64,000 bases of DNA from Nocardioides limicola (GCF_016827675.1 NZ_JAERJA010000001.1:62001-126000); one strand, 5' to 3'. Positions 18,325 through 28,939 are shown, numbered from the stretch's first letter. The notes: generated from the sequence alone by a model not told the origin. Translations and numbers: made by a program.

Positions 18325-19398
18325 ATGACCGCATTGCGTTTCACCGGGCCGGTGCTCCCGCACGGACAGACCCGCGACCTGTACGTCGTCGACGGGCGGA
18401 TCAGCTATGAGAAGCCGCTGGGTGCCGAGACGGCTGGGGCCGGCTGGATCGTCCCGGGGTTGGTGGACGCCCACTGCCACCTCGGCCTGGACGACGACGG
18501 GGCCGTCGACGAGCAGACCACCGAGGCCCAGGCGGTCGCGGACCGGGACGGCGGTGCGCTGCTGATCCGCGACTGCGGCTCCGCGGCGGACACCGGGTGG
18601 ATCCATGAACGCGAGGATCTGCCCCGGCTGATCCGGGCCGGTCGGCACATCGCCCGCACCAAGCGCTACATCCGCAACTACGCCCACGAGGTGGAGCCCG
18701 ACGGGCTCGTCGACCAGGTGATCACCGAGGCGGGTCGTGGGGACGGCTGGGTCAAACTGGTCGGCGACTGGATCTCCCGCGACGACGGTGACCTGAGGCC
18801 GTCGTTCCCGGCCGAGACCTTCGCCGCCGCGATCGAGGCTGCGCACGCCCACGGGGCCAAGGTGACCGCACACTGCTTCGGTGGCCAGGTGCTGCCCGGG
18901 CTGCTGGCCGCCGGGATCGACTGCATCGAGCACGGCACCGGCCTCTCTGTCGACCTGATCGAGCAGATGGCGGCCGCCGGCACCGCGTTGGTGCCGACCG
19001 TGATGCAGTTGGAGAAGTTCCCCGGCTACGCCGAGGCCGGCGCCGAGAAGTTCCCGGCGTACGCCGCCACCATGACCGACCTCTTCGACCGCAGGCGAGA
19101 GACACTGATGACCGCCTACGAGGCGGGGGTACCGATGTACGCCGGCTCTGATGGCGGCGGTGTCGCCCGGCACGGCAATCTGGCCGGGGAGGTGCTGGCG
19201 ATGGCCGGTCTCGGGATGCCTGCGGACTACGCCCTGGGAGCCGCCTCCTGGCGAGCCAGGGCCTGGCTCGGGCACGACCCGGACCTGGCCGAAGGCGCCG
19301 AGGCCGACTTCTGTGTCTACCCCGCCGACCCGCTGAAGGACCTCTCGGTGCTGGCCTCGCCGAGCCGGATCGTGCTGCGCGGCCGCGTGGTGGCCTGA
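18325..19398 (+). CDS. Metal-dependent amidohydrolase
   Basis: A 357-residue member of the amidohydrolase superfamily (TIM barrel with flanking beta-sandwich). Metal ligands can be followed: HCH at H50 and H52 in VDAHCHLG, a candidate bridging lysine in WVKLVGDW, histidines in VTAHCFGG and CIEHGTG, and the final aspartate in YAGSDGGG. The set resembles imidazolonepropionase- and prolidase-like amidohydrolases; the substrate is not evident. It has its own leaderless promoter and is followed by a 215-base gap. Confidence 0.86.
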   Translation: MTALRFTGPVLPHGQTRDLYVVDGRISYEKPLGAETAGAGWIVPGLVDAHCHLGLDDDGAVDEQTTEAQAVADRDGGALLIRDCGSAADTGWIHEREDLPRLIRAGRHIARTKRYIRNYAHEVEPDGLVDQVITEAGRGDGWVKLVGDWISRDDGDLRPSFPAETFAAAIEAAHAHGAKVTAHCFGGQVLPGLLAAGIDCIEHGTGLSVDLIEQMAAAGTALVPTVMQLEKFPGYAEAGAEKFPAYAATMTDLFDRRRETLMTAYEAGVPMYAGSDGGGVARHGNLAGEVLAMAGLGMPADYALGAASWRARAWLGHDPDLAEGAEADFCVYPADPLKDLSVLASPSRIVLRGRVVA

Positions 19399-19613
19399 CC
19401 CGTCGCGCACGTCGCTCCAGGCCGGTGACGGCTCGGTTGTGTCACGGGGTGTCTCGCCTTGGTAACAATGCGGTCACCAGTGCTTCCGGTGGGCCGATCC
19501 AAGTGGTTTGGTGGCCTAGTGTCCTGCGACACAAGGCATGCGTTGACCCTGCCTGAGCACAAGACTCCTCGGGCTACAGTCCGCGGGGTTCGGTGAACTA
19601 GATGGAGGATTTC

Positions 19614-21449
19614 GTGAAGCTCAAGAGACTTGCCGCAGTAGCTGCGGCCACGGTGCTCGCGCTCAGCGCGTGCGGCACTCCGCTCGACGATCCGGACACC
19701 CCGGACCCGGGCCCAGGCACCGATGGCGGGGTCGTACCCGGATCCGCTGTCACGGTGGGCTGGAACCAGCCGTTCTTCGCCTACAACACCGACACCTCGA
19801 ACACGCGGGCGACGGCCAACTCGATCATCACCTACATGATGCGTTCGAGCTTCAACCACTACAACCCCGACCTCGAGCTCGTGCCCGACCCCTCGTTCGG
19901 CACCTACGAACTGCTCTCGGATGACCCGCTGGTCGTCGAGTACACGTTCGCCGACACCGCCAAGTGGTCCGACGGCACGCCCGTCGACGCTGCCGACCTG
20001 CTGATCCAGTGGGCCGCCAACGGTGGTCACCTGAACACCATCGAGGCTGCCGACGTCGAGCGCGACGCCGACACCAACTACCCGGTGCTCAACGGCGAGG
20101 TCTACTTCGACACCTCCGGCGTCGCGATGGCCCTGGTCACCCAGACCCCGGAGATCAGTGACGATGGCAAGACCATCACCTTCACCTACGACGAGCCGTA
20201 CGCGGACTGGGAGATCGGCATCGACGTCGAGGTCCCCGCGCACGTGACCGCAATGCGGGCCCTGGACATCGACGACCCGCAGGCAGCCAAGGACGCTCTG
20301 GTCGCCGCGATCAACGACAACGACACCGAGGCGTTGTCGGCGATCTCGGAGTTCTGGAACTCCGGGTTCAACTACAAGTCCCTGCCCGAGGACGAACTGC
20401 TGTACCTGTCCAGCGGCCCCTACCTGATGACCGAGTTCCGGGAGGCGGAGTACATCACGCTGAAGTACAACCCGGAGTACGAAGGCGCCCACCAGCCCAG
20501 CATCGAGACCATCACGGTCCGCTGGAACGAGGACCCGATGTCCCAGGCCCAGGCCTTGGAGAACGGTGAGCTCGACCTGTTCGCCCCGCAGGCCACTGCT
20601 GACCTGCTCGCCGCCCTGCAGAACATCGAGTTCGCTGAGCTGCACCAGGGCATCGAGGGTGTCTACGAGCACATCGACCTGACCTTCGACAACAACGGTC
20701 CGTTCGACCCTGCCACCTACGACGGTGACGAGGAGACCGCACTCAAGGTGCGCCAGGCCTTCCTCTACGCCGTTCCGCGCGAGGAGATCGTGGAGAAGCT
20801 GATCCGGCCATTGGTTCCCGACGCCGAGGTCCGCCACTCGCAGCTGATCGCCCCCGGCGCTCCCGGCTACGACGAGGTTGTCGAGGCCAGCGGCGTGCTC
20901 GAGTACGAGCAGCAGGACATCGCCAAGGCTCAGGCGCTCCTGGAAGAGGCCGGCGTCTCCACGCCGATCGACGTCCGGGTCCTCTTCGCCGAGGGCAACG
21001 TCCGTCGTGAGAACGAGTTCGAGATCATGCAGCCGGCGCTCGCCGAGGCCGGCTTCAACCTGATCAACGAGAGCAGCCCCGACTGGGGTTCGATGCTCGG
21101 CAGCGGTGTCTACGACGCATCCTTCTTCGGATGGCAGTCCACCTCCACTGCGGTCGCGCAGAGCAACCCGACCTACCAGACGGGTGGCGTGAACAACCTC
21201 AGCGGTTACAGCAACCCCGAGGTGGACGCGCTGTTCGACGAGCTCGCGATCACCCCGGACGCGGACGCCCAGCTGGAGCTGCAGAAGCAGATCGAGAAGA
21301 TCCTGGTGGACGACGCCTACGGTCTGACGATCTTCCAGTTCCCGGCGATCGCTGCCTGGAACGCGGAGCGGATCACCAACGTGGCTCCGTCGCCGATCAG
21401 CCCGACGATCTTCTACGGTTTCTGGAACTGGGAGATCCCCTCGGAGTGA
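19614..21449 (+). CDS. Peptide ABC transporter substrate-binding lipoprotein
   Basis: A 611-residue family 5 solute-binding protein (OppA/DppA type) that captures peptides at the cell surface. The signal peptide ends in the lipobox LALSAC (Cys20), so it is a lipoprotein. GTG 19614 is the start because ATGGAGGA just before it is the ribosome binding site, not an ATG start at 19602. Domain hallmarks are KWSDGTPVDAADLL, NPEYEGAH and, near the end, YGLTIFQFPAIAAWNAERI. TACAGT at 19575-19580 is a possible -10. It leads the cluster of two permeases and a fused ATPase. Confidence 0.93.
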   Translation: MKLKRLAAVAAATVLALSACGTPLDDPDTPDPGPGTDGGVVPGSAVTVGWNQPFFAYNTDTSNTRATANSIITYMMRSSFNHYNPDLELVPDPSFGTYELLSDDPLVVEYTFADTAKWSDGTPVDAADLLIQWAANGGHLNTIEAADVERDADTNYPVLNGEVYFDTSGVAMALVTQTPEISDDGKTITFTYDEPYADWEIGIDVEVPAHVTAMRALDIDDPQAAKDALVAAINDNDTEALSAISEFWNSGFNYKSLPEDELLYLSSGPYLMTEFREAEYITLKYNPEYEGAHQPSIETITVRWNEDPMSQAQALENGELDLFAPQATADLLAALQNIEFAELHQGIEGVYEHIDLTFDNNGPFDPATYDGDEETALKVRQAFLYAVPREEIVEKLIRPLVPDAEVRHSQLIAPGAPGYDEVVEASGVLEYEQQDIAKAQALLEEAGVSTPIDVRVLFAEGNVRRENEFEIMQPALAEAGFNLINESSPDWGSMLGSGVYDASFFGWQSTSTAVAQSNPTYQTGGVNNLSGYSNPEVDALFDELAITPDADAQLELQKQIEKILVDDAYGLTIFQFPAIAAWNAERITNVAPSPISPTIFYGFWNWEIPSE

Positions 21450-21474
21450 TTACGGCTGCGCCGTGACACTGGCG

Positions 21475-21515
21475 TAGCCTCGCGGGGTGCCGTCGCCCAC
21501 CGGCGGCGGCACCCC
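21475..21515 (+). promoter_or_regulatory. Promoter and 14-bp hairpin between oppA-like and oppB-like genes
   Basis: TAGCCT at 21475-21480 is a good -10. Just after it, GGGGTGCCGTCGCC (21484-21497) pairs with GGCGGCGGCACCCC (21502-21515), 13 Watson-Crick pairs and one G-U, loop CACC. Such a hairpin after a binding-protein gene commonly sets higher expression of the binding protein than of the permeases; here a promoter may also restart transcription. Confidence 0.65.
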
Positions 21516-21584
21516 AGCACTGTGCCCCAACCCGGGCCGGTCCCCCTCATGTCCCACTCCGAGTGAAGGTCAGAAGCCTCGACG

Positions 21585-23126
<1,542 letters not shown>

Positions 23127-23136
23127 GGGGACTGAG

Positions 23137-24177
23137 ATGACCTTCGATACCCCCCGTCCCGGACACGAGGACGTCGCCGAGAACGCCATCGAACTCAAGG
23201 ACGTCCAGGGGCTCTCCCAGGGCCAGATCGTCTGGCGCCGGTTCCGCCGACACCGCGGCGCGATCGGTGGCCTGCTGGCGCTGCTCGCGGTGGTGGGCCT
23301 GGCGTTCACCTCGATCGGTTTCGGCCCGATCCCGGGCTGGTGGCAGCACACCCCGAGCTCCCGGCTCGACCTGATCAACCCGATGGGCCGGCCGACCATG
23401 GCGTTGCCGACCTGGCTCGGTGGCTCCGGGTTCGCGATCGGCGACGCGCCGTTCGGCCAGGACGAGATCGGCCGGGACATCTTCGCCCGCACCATGCGTG
23501 GGGTGCAGACGTCGGTGCAGGTGATGGTGATCATCGGACTGGTCTCCGCCGTGCTCGGCGTGCTGATCGGTGCCTGCGCCGGCTTCTACCGGGGCTGGAT
23601 CGACCAGGGTCTGATGCGGCTGACCGACCTGATCATCACCTTCCCACTGGTGGTCGTCGGCGCGGTGCTGGGCAAGATCGCCGGTGGCGGCAACGTGGCG
23701 CTGCTGGCACTCTTCCTCGGGCTGCTGATCTGGCCGGGCATGGCCCGACTCGTCCGAGGCGACTTCCTCAGCCTGCGCGAGCGCGAGTTCGTGGACGCCG
23801 CCCGGGTGGCCGGGGCCAGCGACTGGCGGATCATCCGCAAGCACATGATCCCCAACGCGATGGGCGTCATCATCGTCAACCTGACCCTGGTGATGTCGGC
23901 CGCCATCCTGCTCGAGGCGGCGCTGAGCTACCTCGGCTTCGGAGTGCAGACCCCGAACGTCTCACTGGGCCTGATGATCTCCCAGTACCAGTCGGCATTC
24001 AGCACCCGACCGTGGCTCTTCTGGTGGCCCGGCTTCTTCATCATCGTGTTGGTGCTCAGCATCAACTTCATCGGTGACGGGCTGCGCGATGCCTTCGACC
24101 CACGTCAGAAGAAGGTGCCCACCGCCCGCCAGATGGCCCGCGCCGCCCGCAAGATCGAAAAGGGAGCCCCCCAGTGA
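23137..24177 (+). CDS. Peptide ABC transporter permease (OppC/DppC type)
   Basis: A 346-residue permease with a hydrophilic N terminus, a first helix around residues 45-65, and the EAA-loop motif EFVDAARVAGASDWRIIRKH. PFGQDEIGRDIFARTMRG is the conserved DppC periplasmic block. ATG 23137 has GAGGGG 7-12 bases upstream. A ring of three 22-bp repeats starts directly after the stop. Together with the preceding permease it forms the transmembrane channel. Confidence 0.94.
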   Translation: MTFDTPRPGHEDVAENAIELKDVQGLSQGQIVWRRFRRHRGAIGGLLALLAVVGLAFTSIGFGPIPGWWQHTPSSRLDLINPMGRPTMALPTWLGGSGFAIGDAPFGQDEIGRDIFARTMRGVQTSVQVMVIIGLVSAVLGVLIGACAGFYRGWIDQGLMRLTDLIITFPLVVVGAVLGKIAGGGNVALLALFLGLLIWPGMARLVRGDFLSLREREFVDAARVAGASDWRIIRKHMIPNAMGVIIVNLTLVMSAAILLEAALSYLGFGVQTPNVSLGLMISQYQSAFSTRPWLFWWPGFFIIVLVLSINFIGDGLRDAFDPRQKKVPTARQMARAARKIEKGAPQ

Positions 24178-24243
24178 CCGCCGAAGTGGGGTTTGTGGCC
24201 CGCCGAGGTGGGGTTTGTGGCCCGCCGAGGTGGGGTTTGTGGC
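24178..24243 (+). repeat. Three 22-bp tandem repeats filling a convergent gap
   Basis: Copies 24178-24199, 24200-24221 and 24222-24243; the core is CCGAGGTGGGGTTTGTGGCC, with GAAGTG in the first copy. The array begins at the base after the oppC stop and ends 2 bases before the stop of the convergent PH-like gene, so it is the entire intergenic region. Confidence 0.92.
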
Positions 24244-24245
24244 CG

Positions 24246-24779
24246 TCAGCCGAGCGCCAGCAGGCCCAGCATCGCGACCACGACCACACCAGCGGTCACC
24301 ACAGCCAGCTGATCCCACTGCACGACCGGACGGTCGGCGTCGTTGGACTCCGTGCGCGTGAGATCGGTATGCGCCCGGACCCGCTCCAGTCGCTGCCGCA
24401 CCATCACGGCCGCCTCGGTCTCCTCGGCGGCGGCCCGGGCCCGACCCATCGGCGCGGGGACCGCCCACGCGTTGAAGTCGCCGTACCTGGTCTCCACCCG
24501 CAGCCCGTAGCGACTGTGCGCCTCCAGCACGCACGACCAGGGCAGGTGCACGCTGCGGAAGACGTTGCGCAGCAGTACGCCGCGCTCGTCCAGCACCAGG
24601 TGCGGGCGCCAGAAGGCCAGCCAGGCCGTCGCGGCGACCGCCAGCAGGCCGGCCGACAGCCTCGGCTGACCGTCGTAGGCCATCGCCACCGCACCGCCGG
24701 CGCCGAGAACCGTCACCGCGGCGCCCACCACCCGGGCGAAGCTCGACCGATACACCTGTGTCCACTGGCTCTCACCCAT
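24246..24779 (-). CDS. PH-domain-like (bPH6/DUF-type) membrane protein
   Basis: A 177-residue protein on the opposite strand inside the ABC cluster. It starts MGESQWTQVYRSSFARVVGA, has two N-terminal membrane segments (about 15-52), a soluble middle with LVLDERGVLLRNVFRSVHLPWSCV and YGDFNAWAVP, and a C-terminal membrane helix. This layout matches the bacterial PH_6 family of small actinobacterial membrane proteins, function unknown. ATG 24779 was taken over the upstream in-frame start at 24830 because the latter would reach towards the divergent ATPase promoter. It interrupts the transporter operon. Confidence 0.75.
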   Translation of the reverse strand: MGESQWTQVYRSSFARVVGAAVTVLGAGGAVAMAYDGQPRLSAGLLAVAATAWLAFWRPHLVLDERGVLLRNVFRSVHLPWSCVLEAHSRYGLRVETRYGDFNAWAVPAPMGRARAAAEETEAAVMVRQRLERVRAHTDLTRTESNDADRPVVQWDQLAVVTAGVVVVAMLGLLALG

Positions 24780-24844
24780 GGGGCCAGCCTTCCAGACGAC
24801 GCCCGCCGATCGCGGGCCGGTACGCACCACGAGGAGGAGCAGCG

Positions 24845-26575
24845 ATGAGTGCTGACACCCCCCAGTCGCCCACCTCGAAGGCGGGCGAACTCGTCCTCGA
24901 GGTGCAGGATCTCGACGTCTCGTTCTTCGTCGACGGTGAGTGGCACACCGCCGCCACCGAGATCAGTTATGACGTACGCCGCGGCGAGGTGCTCGCCATC
25001 GTCGGTGAGTCCGGATCGGGCAAGACCCAGTCGTCGATGTCGCTGCTCGGTCTGCTGCCCAGCAACGGTCGCGCCGCTGGCAGCGCGAAGCTGCTCGGCA
25101 AGGAGCTGATCGGGCTCCGTGGGCCGGACCTGCGGCGGGTCCGCGGCAAGGACATCGCGGTGATCTTCCAGGAGCCGATGACCGCGCTCAACCCGGTGTA
25201 CACGATCGGCTTCCAGATCTCCGAGGCGCTGCGCTCGCACCTGCCGATGGACCCGAGCCAGGCCAGGGCGCGTGCCCTGGAACTGCTCCGGATGGTCGAG
25301 ATCCCGGAGCCGGAGCGGCGCTACGACGCGTTCCCGCACCAACTCTCCGGGGGGCAGCGCCAGCGGGCGATGATCGCCCAGTCGCTCGCCTGCGACCCGA
25401 CGCTGCTCATCGCCGACGAGCCGACGACCGCCCTGGACGTGACCGTGCAGGCGGAGATCCTCAAGCTGATCCGCGACCTCAAGGACCGCATCGACTCCGG
25501 CATCGTGCTGATCACCCACGATATGGGGGTCGTCGCCGACATGGCGGACCGGATCATCGTGATGAAGCAGGGCCGGATCGTCGAGTCCGGGGACGCCCAC
25601 CAGATCTTCCACGATCCACAACACCCCTACACCCGCACCCTGCTCGATGCGGTGCCGCACTTCGGCAGCTACTCCGACCCCAAGAGCGCCACCGCCGTGC
25701 CGGTCGGACCTCCGGTGCAGGAACCGTCGGTCGAGCCGGACAACGCGGTGCTGGACCTGCGGCACCTGGTCCTGGAGTACCCCAAGCAGGGGAGTCAGCC
25801 GGCCTTCCGGGCCATCGACGACGTCTCGTTCCACGTCGACCGGGGCGAGGTGGTCGGCCTGGTGGGGGAGTCGGGCTCCGGCAAGACCACGATCGGCCGC
25901 GCCGCGGTCGGGCTGCTCAAGGTGAAGTCCGGCAGCCTCCGGGTGGCCGGAGTGGACATGGCCACCGCCCGCCGTCGGGACCTGAAGCCGCTGCGCCGCA
26001 AGGTCGGCATCGTCTTCCAGGACCCGGGGTCGTCACTGAACCCCCGGCTGCCGATCGGGGAATCCATCGGCGAGCCGCTCTACCTGCACGAGAAGATGCG
26101 CGGGGCAGAACTGAGCCGGCGGGTCGAGGCGCTGCTGGACAGCGTCGAACTCGCCCGGGACATGCGCAACCGGTATCCGCACGAACTGTCGGGTGGTCAA
26201 CGCCAGCGGGTCGGCATCGCCCGGTCACTGGCCCTGGAGCCGGACTTCCTGGTGGCGGACGAGCCCACCTCGGCCCTGGACGTGTCGGTGCAGGCGAAGG
26301 TGCTCAAACTCTTCCTGGACCTACAGCGCGAGCACGGTTTCGGCTGCCTGTTCATCAGCCACGACCTGGCGGTGGTGGAGATGCTGGCACAGCGGATCGC
26401 GGTGCTCAACCACGGGAAGCTGGTCGAGATCGGGCCCCGCGAACAGGTGGTGCACAACCCGCAGGATCCGTACACCCGGCGACTGGTCGCCGCGGTGCCG
26501 GTGCCGGATCCCGACGAGCAGGCCGCCCGCCGGATCCGCCGCGACGAGTTGATCGCTGCCTCCGGGGTCTCCTGA
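24845..26575 (+). CDS. Peptide ABC transporter ATPase, OppD-OppF fusion
   Basis: A 576-residue protein with two complete ABC ATPase domains in tandem. First half: Walker A GESGSGKTQ, signature LSGGQRQR, Walker B LLIADEPTTALD. Second half: GESGSGKTT, LSGGQRQR, FLVADEPTSALD. The linker after the first domain (HPYTRTLLDAVPHFG) is the oligopeptide_HPY motif, repeated as DPYTRRLVAAVP at the C terminus. ATG 24845 has a very strong ribosome binding site (AGGAGGAG). It energises the two permeases upstream, but must be transcribed from its own promoter or through the antisense gene. Confidence 0.94.
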   Translation: MSADTPQSPTSKAGELVLEVQDLDVSFFVDGEWHTAATEISYDVRRGEVLAIVGESGSGKTQSSMSLLGLLPSNGRAAGSAKLLGKELIGLRGPDLRRVRGKDIAVIFQEPMTALNPVYTIGFQISEALRSHLPMDPSQARARALELLRMVEIPEPERRYDAFPHQLSGGQRQRAMIAQSLACDPTLLIADEPTTALDVTVQAEILKLIRDLKDRIDSGIVLITHDMGVVADMADRIIVMKQGRIVESGDAHQIFHDPQHPYTRTLLDAVPHFGSYSDPKSATAVPVGPPVQEPSVEPDNAVLDLRHLVLEYPKQGSQPAFRAIDDVSFHVDRGEVVGLVGESGSGKTTIGRAAVGLLKVKSGSLRVAGVDMATARRRDLKPLRRKVGIVFQDPGSSLNPRLPIGESIGEPLYLHEKMRGAELSRRVEALLDSVELARDMRNRYPHELSGGQRQRVGIARSLALEPDFLVADEPTSALDVSVQAKVLKLFLDLQREHGFGCLFISHDLAVVEMLAQRIAVLNHGKLVEIGPREQVVHNPQDPYTRRLVAAVPVPDPDEQAARRIRRDELIAASGVS

Positions 26576-26599
26576 TTTCCCCACCGTGGCCGCCTCTGG

Positions 26600-26634
26600 C
26601 AGAATGTCCGGCTGAGTCGTCACACGTGCCGGAC
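26600..26634 (+). promoter_or_regulatory. Promoter region of the rpsP operon with inverted repeat
   Basis: CAGAAT at 26600-26605 (TGG before it) is a possible -10. GTCCGGC (26606-26612) and GCCGGAC (26628-26634) form an inverted repeat with a 15-base spacer right after it. About 105-130 bases of leader follow before rpsP. Confidence 0.5.
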
Positions 26635-26739
26635 CCTCTCATCCGTCACGTGCAGCGCCCATTCCGGAGTCGTGATGCGGACCCCACCCGTCGTCGCTGC
26701 TCCACCACACCACAGAGCTTGTGAGGAGACACCACAAAC

Positions 26740-27267
26740 GTGGCCGTCAAGATCCGCTTGAAGCGCCTGGGCAAGATCCGGGTCCCGCAGTACCGCATCG
26801 TCGTCGTCGACTCGCGCAAGAAGCGCGACGGTCGAGTGATCGAGGAGATCGGCAAGTACCACCCCAAGGAGGACCCGTCGTACATCGACGTCGTCTCCGA
26901 CCGGGCGCAGTACTGGCTGGGCGTCGGCGCGCAGCCGACCGAGGCCGTCGAGGTCCTCCTGAAGATCACCGGCGACTGGCAGAAGTTCAAGGGCGAGCCT
27001 GGTGCCGAGGGCACGCTGAGGGTCGCCGAGCCGAAGCAGGACAAGTTGGCCCGCTTCAACGAGGCACTCAAGGACGCGCAGAGCGCGCCCAAGGAGGCCA
27101 TCGCGCCGAAGGCCGCTGAGAAGGCTGAGCCGAAGGCTGACAAGGCCGAGGAGAAGGCTGAGCCCAAGGCTGAGGAGAAGGCCGAGGAGAAGCCCGCCGC
27201 CGAGGCAGCGTCCGAGGAGCCCACCGAGGCCAAGGGCGACGAGGCCGAGACCCCGGCCGAGGCCTGA
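26740..27267 (+). CDS. rpsP: 30S ribosomal protein S16 with long acidic/Lys-Ala tail
   Basis: S16 assembles early into the 30S subunit. The conserved core is the first about 88 residues ([20 protein letters not shown], with HPKEDPSYI). The remaining about 87 residues are low-complexity, rich in Ala, Glu, Lys and Pro (repeats of AEKAEPKA type). Such extensions are usual in Actinobacteria. GTG 26740 is preceded by GAGGAG. First gene of rpsP-khpA-rimM-trmD. Confidence 0.96.
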   Translation: MAVKIRLKRLGKIRVPQYRIVVVDSRKKRDGRVIEEIGKYHPKEDPSYIDVVSDRAQYWLGVGAQPTEAVEVLLKITGDWQKFKGEPGAEGTLRVAEPKQDKLARFNEALKDAQSAPKEAIAPKAAEKAEPKADKAEEKAEPKAEEKAEEKPAAEAASEEPTEAKGDEAETPAEA

Positions 27268-27269
27268 GG

Positions 27270-27515
27270 ATGGTCCTGGCCGAGGCGCTGGAGCACCTGG
27301 TTCGTGGCGTCGTCGACAACCCCGACGACGTCACCGTCACCGACCGTGAGTTGCGACGCGGCCCGCTGCTGGAGGTGCGGGTCCATCCCGACGACCTCGG
27401 CAAGGTGATCGGTCGCGGCGGTCGCACCGCCACCGCGTTCCGCACCGTCATCTCGGCGCTCGCCGGCCGTGGCGGCGCCAGGATCGATTTCGTCGACGTC
27501 GACCGTCGGCGCTGA
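27270..27515 (+). CDS. khpA: KH-domain RNA-binding protein KhpA
   Basis: An 81-residue single KH-domain protein. The GxxG loop that contacts RNA is GRGG in DDLGKVIGRGGRTATAFR. KhpA works with KhpB (Jag) in several Gram-positives; in this gene position between rpsP and rimM it is nearly universal in Actinobacteria. Two bases separate it from rpsP and 6 from rimM. Confidence 0.95.
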   Translation: MVLAEALEHLVRGVVDNPDDVTVTDRELRRGPLLEVRVHPDDLGKVIGRGGRTATAFRTVISALAGRGGARIDFVDVDRRR

Positions 27516-27521
27516 TCAACA

Positions 27522-28067
27522 GTGCCCGAGGTCGTCGTCGGCCGGATCGGAAAGCCGCACGGACTCCGCGGTGAGATGACCGTGGACGTGCGCACCGACG
27601 AGCCGGATCTTCGGTTCGCCGCCGGTTCGGTGCTACGCGCCGAACCACCTCGAGATGCTGCCCCGACTCTCCCCGCCACCATCACGGTGGCGGGGAGTCG
27701 GTGGCATGGCAACGTCTTGTTGTTGAGGCTCGACCAGGTCCCCGACCGGACGGCCGCGGAGGCGGTGCGCGGCACCCTTCTGCACGCCACCCTCGCGGAC
27801 GACGTCACTCCCGAGGACCCCGACGAGTACTACGCCCACCAGATCGAGGGACTCACTGCGGTCGACACCGACGGTCGCGAGCTCGGTGTGGTGACGCGCC
27901 TGTTCACCGGCGCTGCCCAGGACCTGCTCACCGTGCGTACGCCGGAGGGCCGGGATGCGCTGGTCCCGTTCGTCTCCGCGCTGGTCCCCGAGGTCGACCT
28001 GAGGACTGGTCGGATCGTGATCGCCGACCGTCCCGGGCTGGTGACCCCGTTCCCGGACGAGACCTGA
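27522..28067 (+). CDS. rimM: Ribosome maturation factor RimM
   Basis: RimM binds S19 and helps mature the 30S head. At 181 residues it has the N-terminal RimM domain ([20 protein letters not shown]) and a C-terminal PRC barrel containing [11 protein letters not shown] and [17 protein letters not shown] 27522 follows khpA by 6 bases. Confidence 0.95.
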   Translation: MPEVVVGRIGKPHGLRGEMTVDVRTDEPDLRFAAGSVLRAEPPRDAAPTLPATITVAGSRWHGNVLLLRLDQVPDRTAAEAVRGTLLHATLADDVTPEDPDEYYAHQIEGLTAVDTDGRELGVVTRLFTGAAQDLLTVRTPEGRDALVPFVSALVPEVDLRTGRIVIADRPGLVTPFPDET

Positions 28068-28077
28068 GGCGGATCGC

Positions 28078-28758
28078 GTGCAGATCGACGTGCTGACGAT
28101 CTTCCCCGACTACCTCGCTCCGCTGGAGCTCTCACTGACCGGCAAGGCCCGTGAGCGCGGCCTGCTCGACATCGGTGTCCACGACCTGCGCGGCTGGACC
28201 CATGACCGGCATCGAACGGTCGACGACGCCCCCTACGGCGGCGGTGCCGGGATGGTGATGCGCCCCGAGCCGTGGGGTGAGGCCTTCGACGAGCTCGAGA
28301 TCGACGGCGCGACGGTGGTGATCCCCACCCCCTCCGGCCCGCTGTTCACCCAGCAGACGGCGCGGGAACTGGCCGCCGAGGAGCGCCTCGTCTTCGCCTG
28401 CGGGCGGTACGAGGGCATCGACGCCCGGGTCGCCGAGCACGCCCGGACCCGGGCCCAGGTCCGGGAGCTGTCGATCGGCGACTACGTGTTGAACGGGGGA
28501 GAGGTGGCCGCGATGGTGATGATCGAGGCGATCGCCAGGCTGATCCCCGGGTTCATGGGCAACCCCGACTCCTTGGTCGAGGAGTCGCACGAGGACGGCC
28601 TGCTCGAGTACCCCGTCTTCACCCGCCCGGCCCGTTGGCGTGGGCTTGAGGTGCCGGAGGTCCTCCTCGGCGGCAACCACGGCGCGATCGCGGCCTGGCG
28701 GCGCGACCAGGCGATCCGGCGTACCGCTGAGAATCGGCCGGACCTGCTCGGGGAGTGA
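28078..28758 (+). CDS. trmD: tRNA (guanine(37)-N1)-methyltransferase TrmD
   Basis: TrmD methylates G37 of tRNAs reading CNN and GGN codons and prevents frameshifting. It is 226 residues with the SPOUT-knot motifs [30 protein letters not shown] and [14 protein letters not shown] 28078 lies 10 bases after rimM. Fourth gene of the rpsP operon; rplS, the usual next gene, lies 3 kb further on behind amt and fic, which look inserted between trmD and rplS. Confidence 0.96.
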   Translation: MQIDVLTIFPDYLAPLELSLTGKARERGLLDIGVHDLRGWTHDRHRTVDDAPYGGGAGMVMRPEPWGEAFDELEIDGATVVIPTPSGPLFTQQTARELAAEERLVFACGRYEGIDARVAEHARTRAQVRELSIGDYVLNGGEVAAMVMIEAIARLIPGFMGNPDSLVEESHEDGLLEYPVFTRPARWRGLEVPEVLLGGNHGAIAAWRRDQAIRRTAENRPDLLGE

Positions 28759-28785
28759 GCCGGATCCGCTCGGTGTGAGCGATCG

Positions 28786-28832
28786 GTAACGGTGCCGTGA
28801 GGTTTCAGCCGATTCTGATACACAAGCGAAAC
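28786..28832 (+). promoter_or_regulatory. GlnR-like site upstream of the second amt
   Basis: GATAC-6-GAAAC (28817-28832) matches nine of ten bases of one GlnR box (consensus GTnAC-n6-GAAAC). A separate GTAAC is at 28786-28790, at the wrong spacing for a standard double box. A 12-bp palindrome CGAACGCGTTCG lies at 28876-28887. Nitrogen control is plausible but weaker than at 12119. Confidence 0.5.
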
Positions 28833-28939
28833 AATCGCGGGGTTCGGGCTTAACGCGTCGCGGGCACGATTCCATCGAACGCGTTCGGCAGCAATGGAGC
28901 TGCGGGCGCCTAGTGCTCCCCGAGGCAAAAGAGGTAGGT

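Noticed and set aside
19451-19480. GGTAAC-type half-site upstream of the peptide-binding lipoprotein as a GlnR box
   Set aside because: No GAAAC partner at the right distance; a chance match.
19602-19613. ATG 19602 as start of the peptide-binding protein
   Set aside because: ATGGAGGA is the ribosome binding site for GTG 19614, which gives a proper lipoprotein signal peptide.
24178-24243. Repeat arrays as a CRISPR array
   Set aside because: Copies are directly adjacent, with no spacers, and no cas gene is present.
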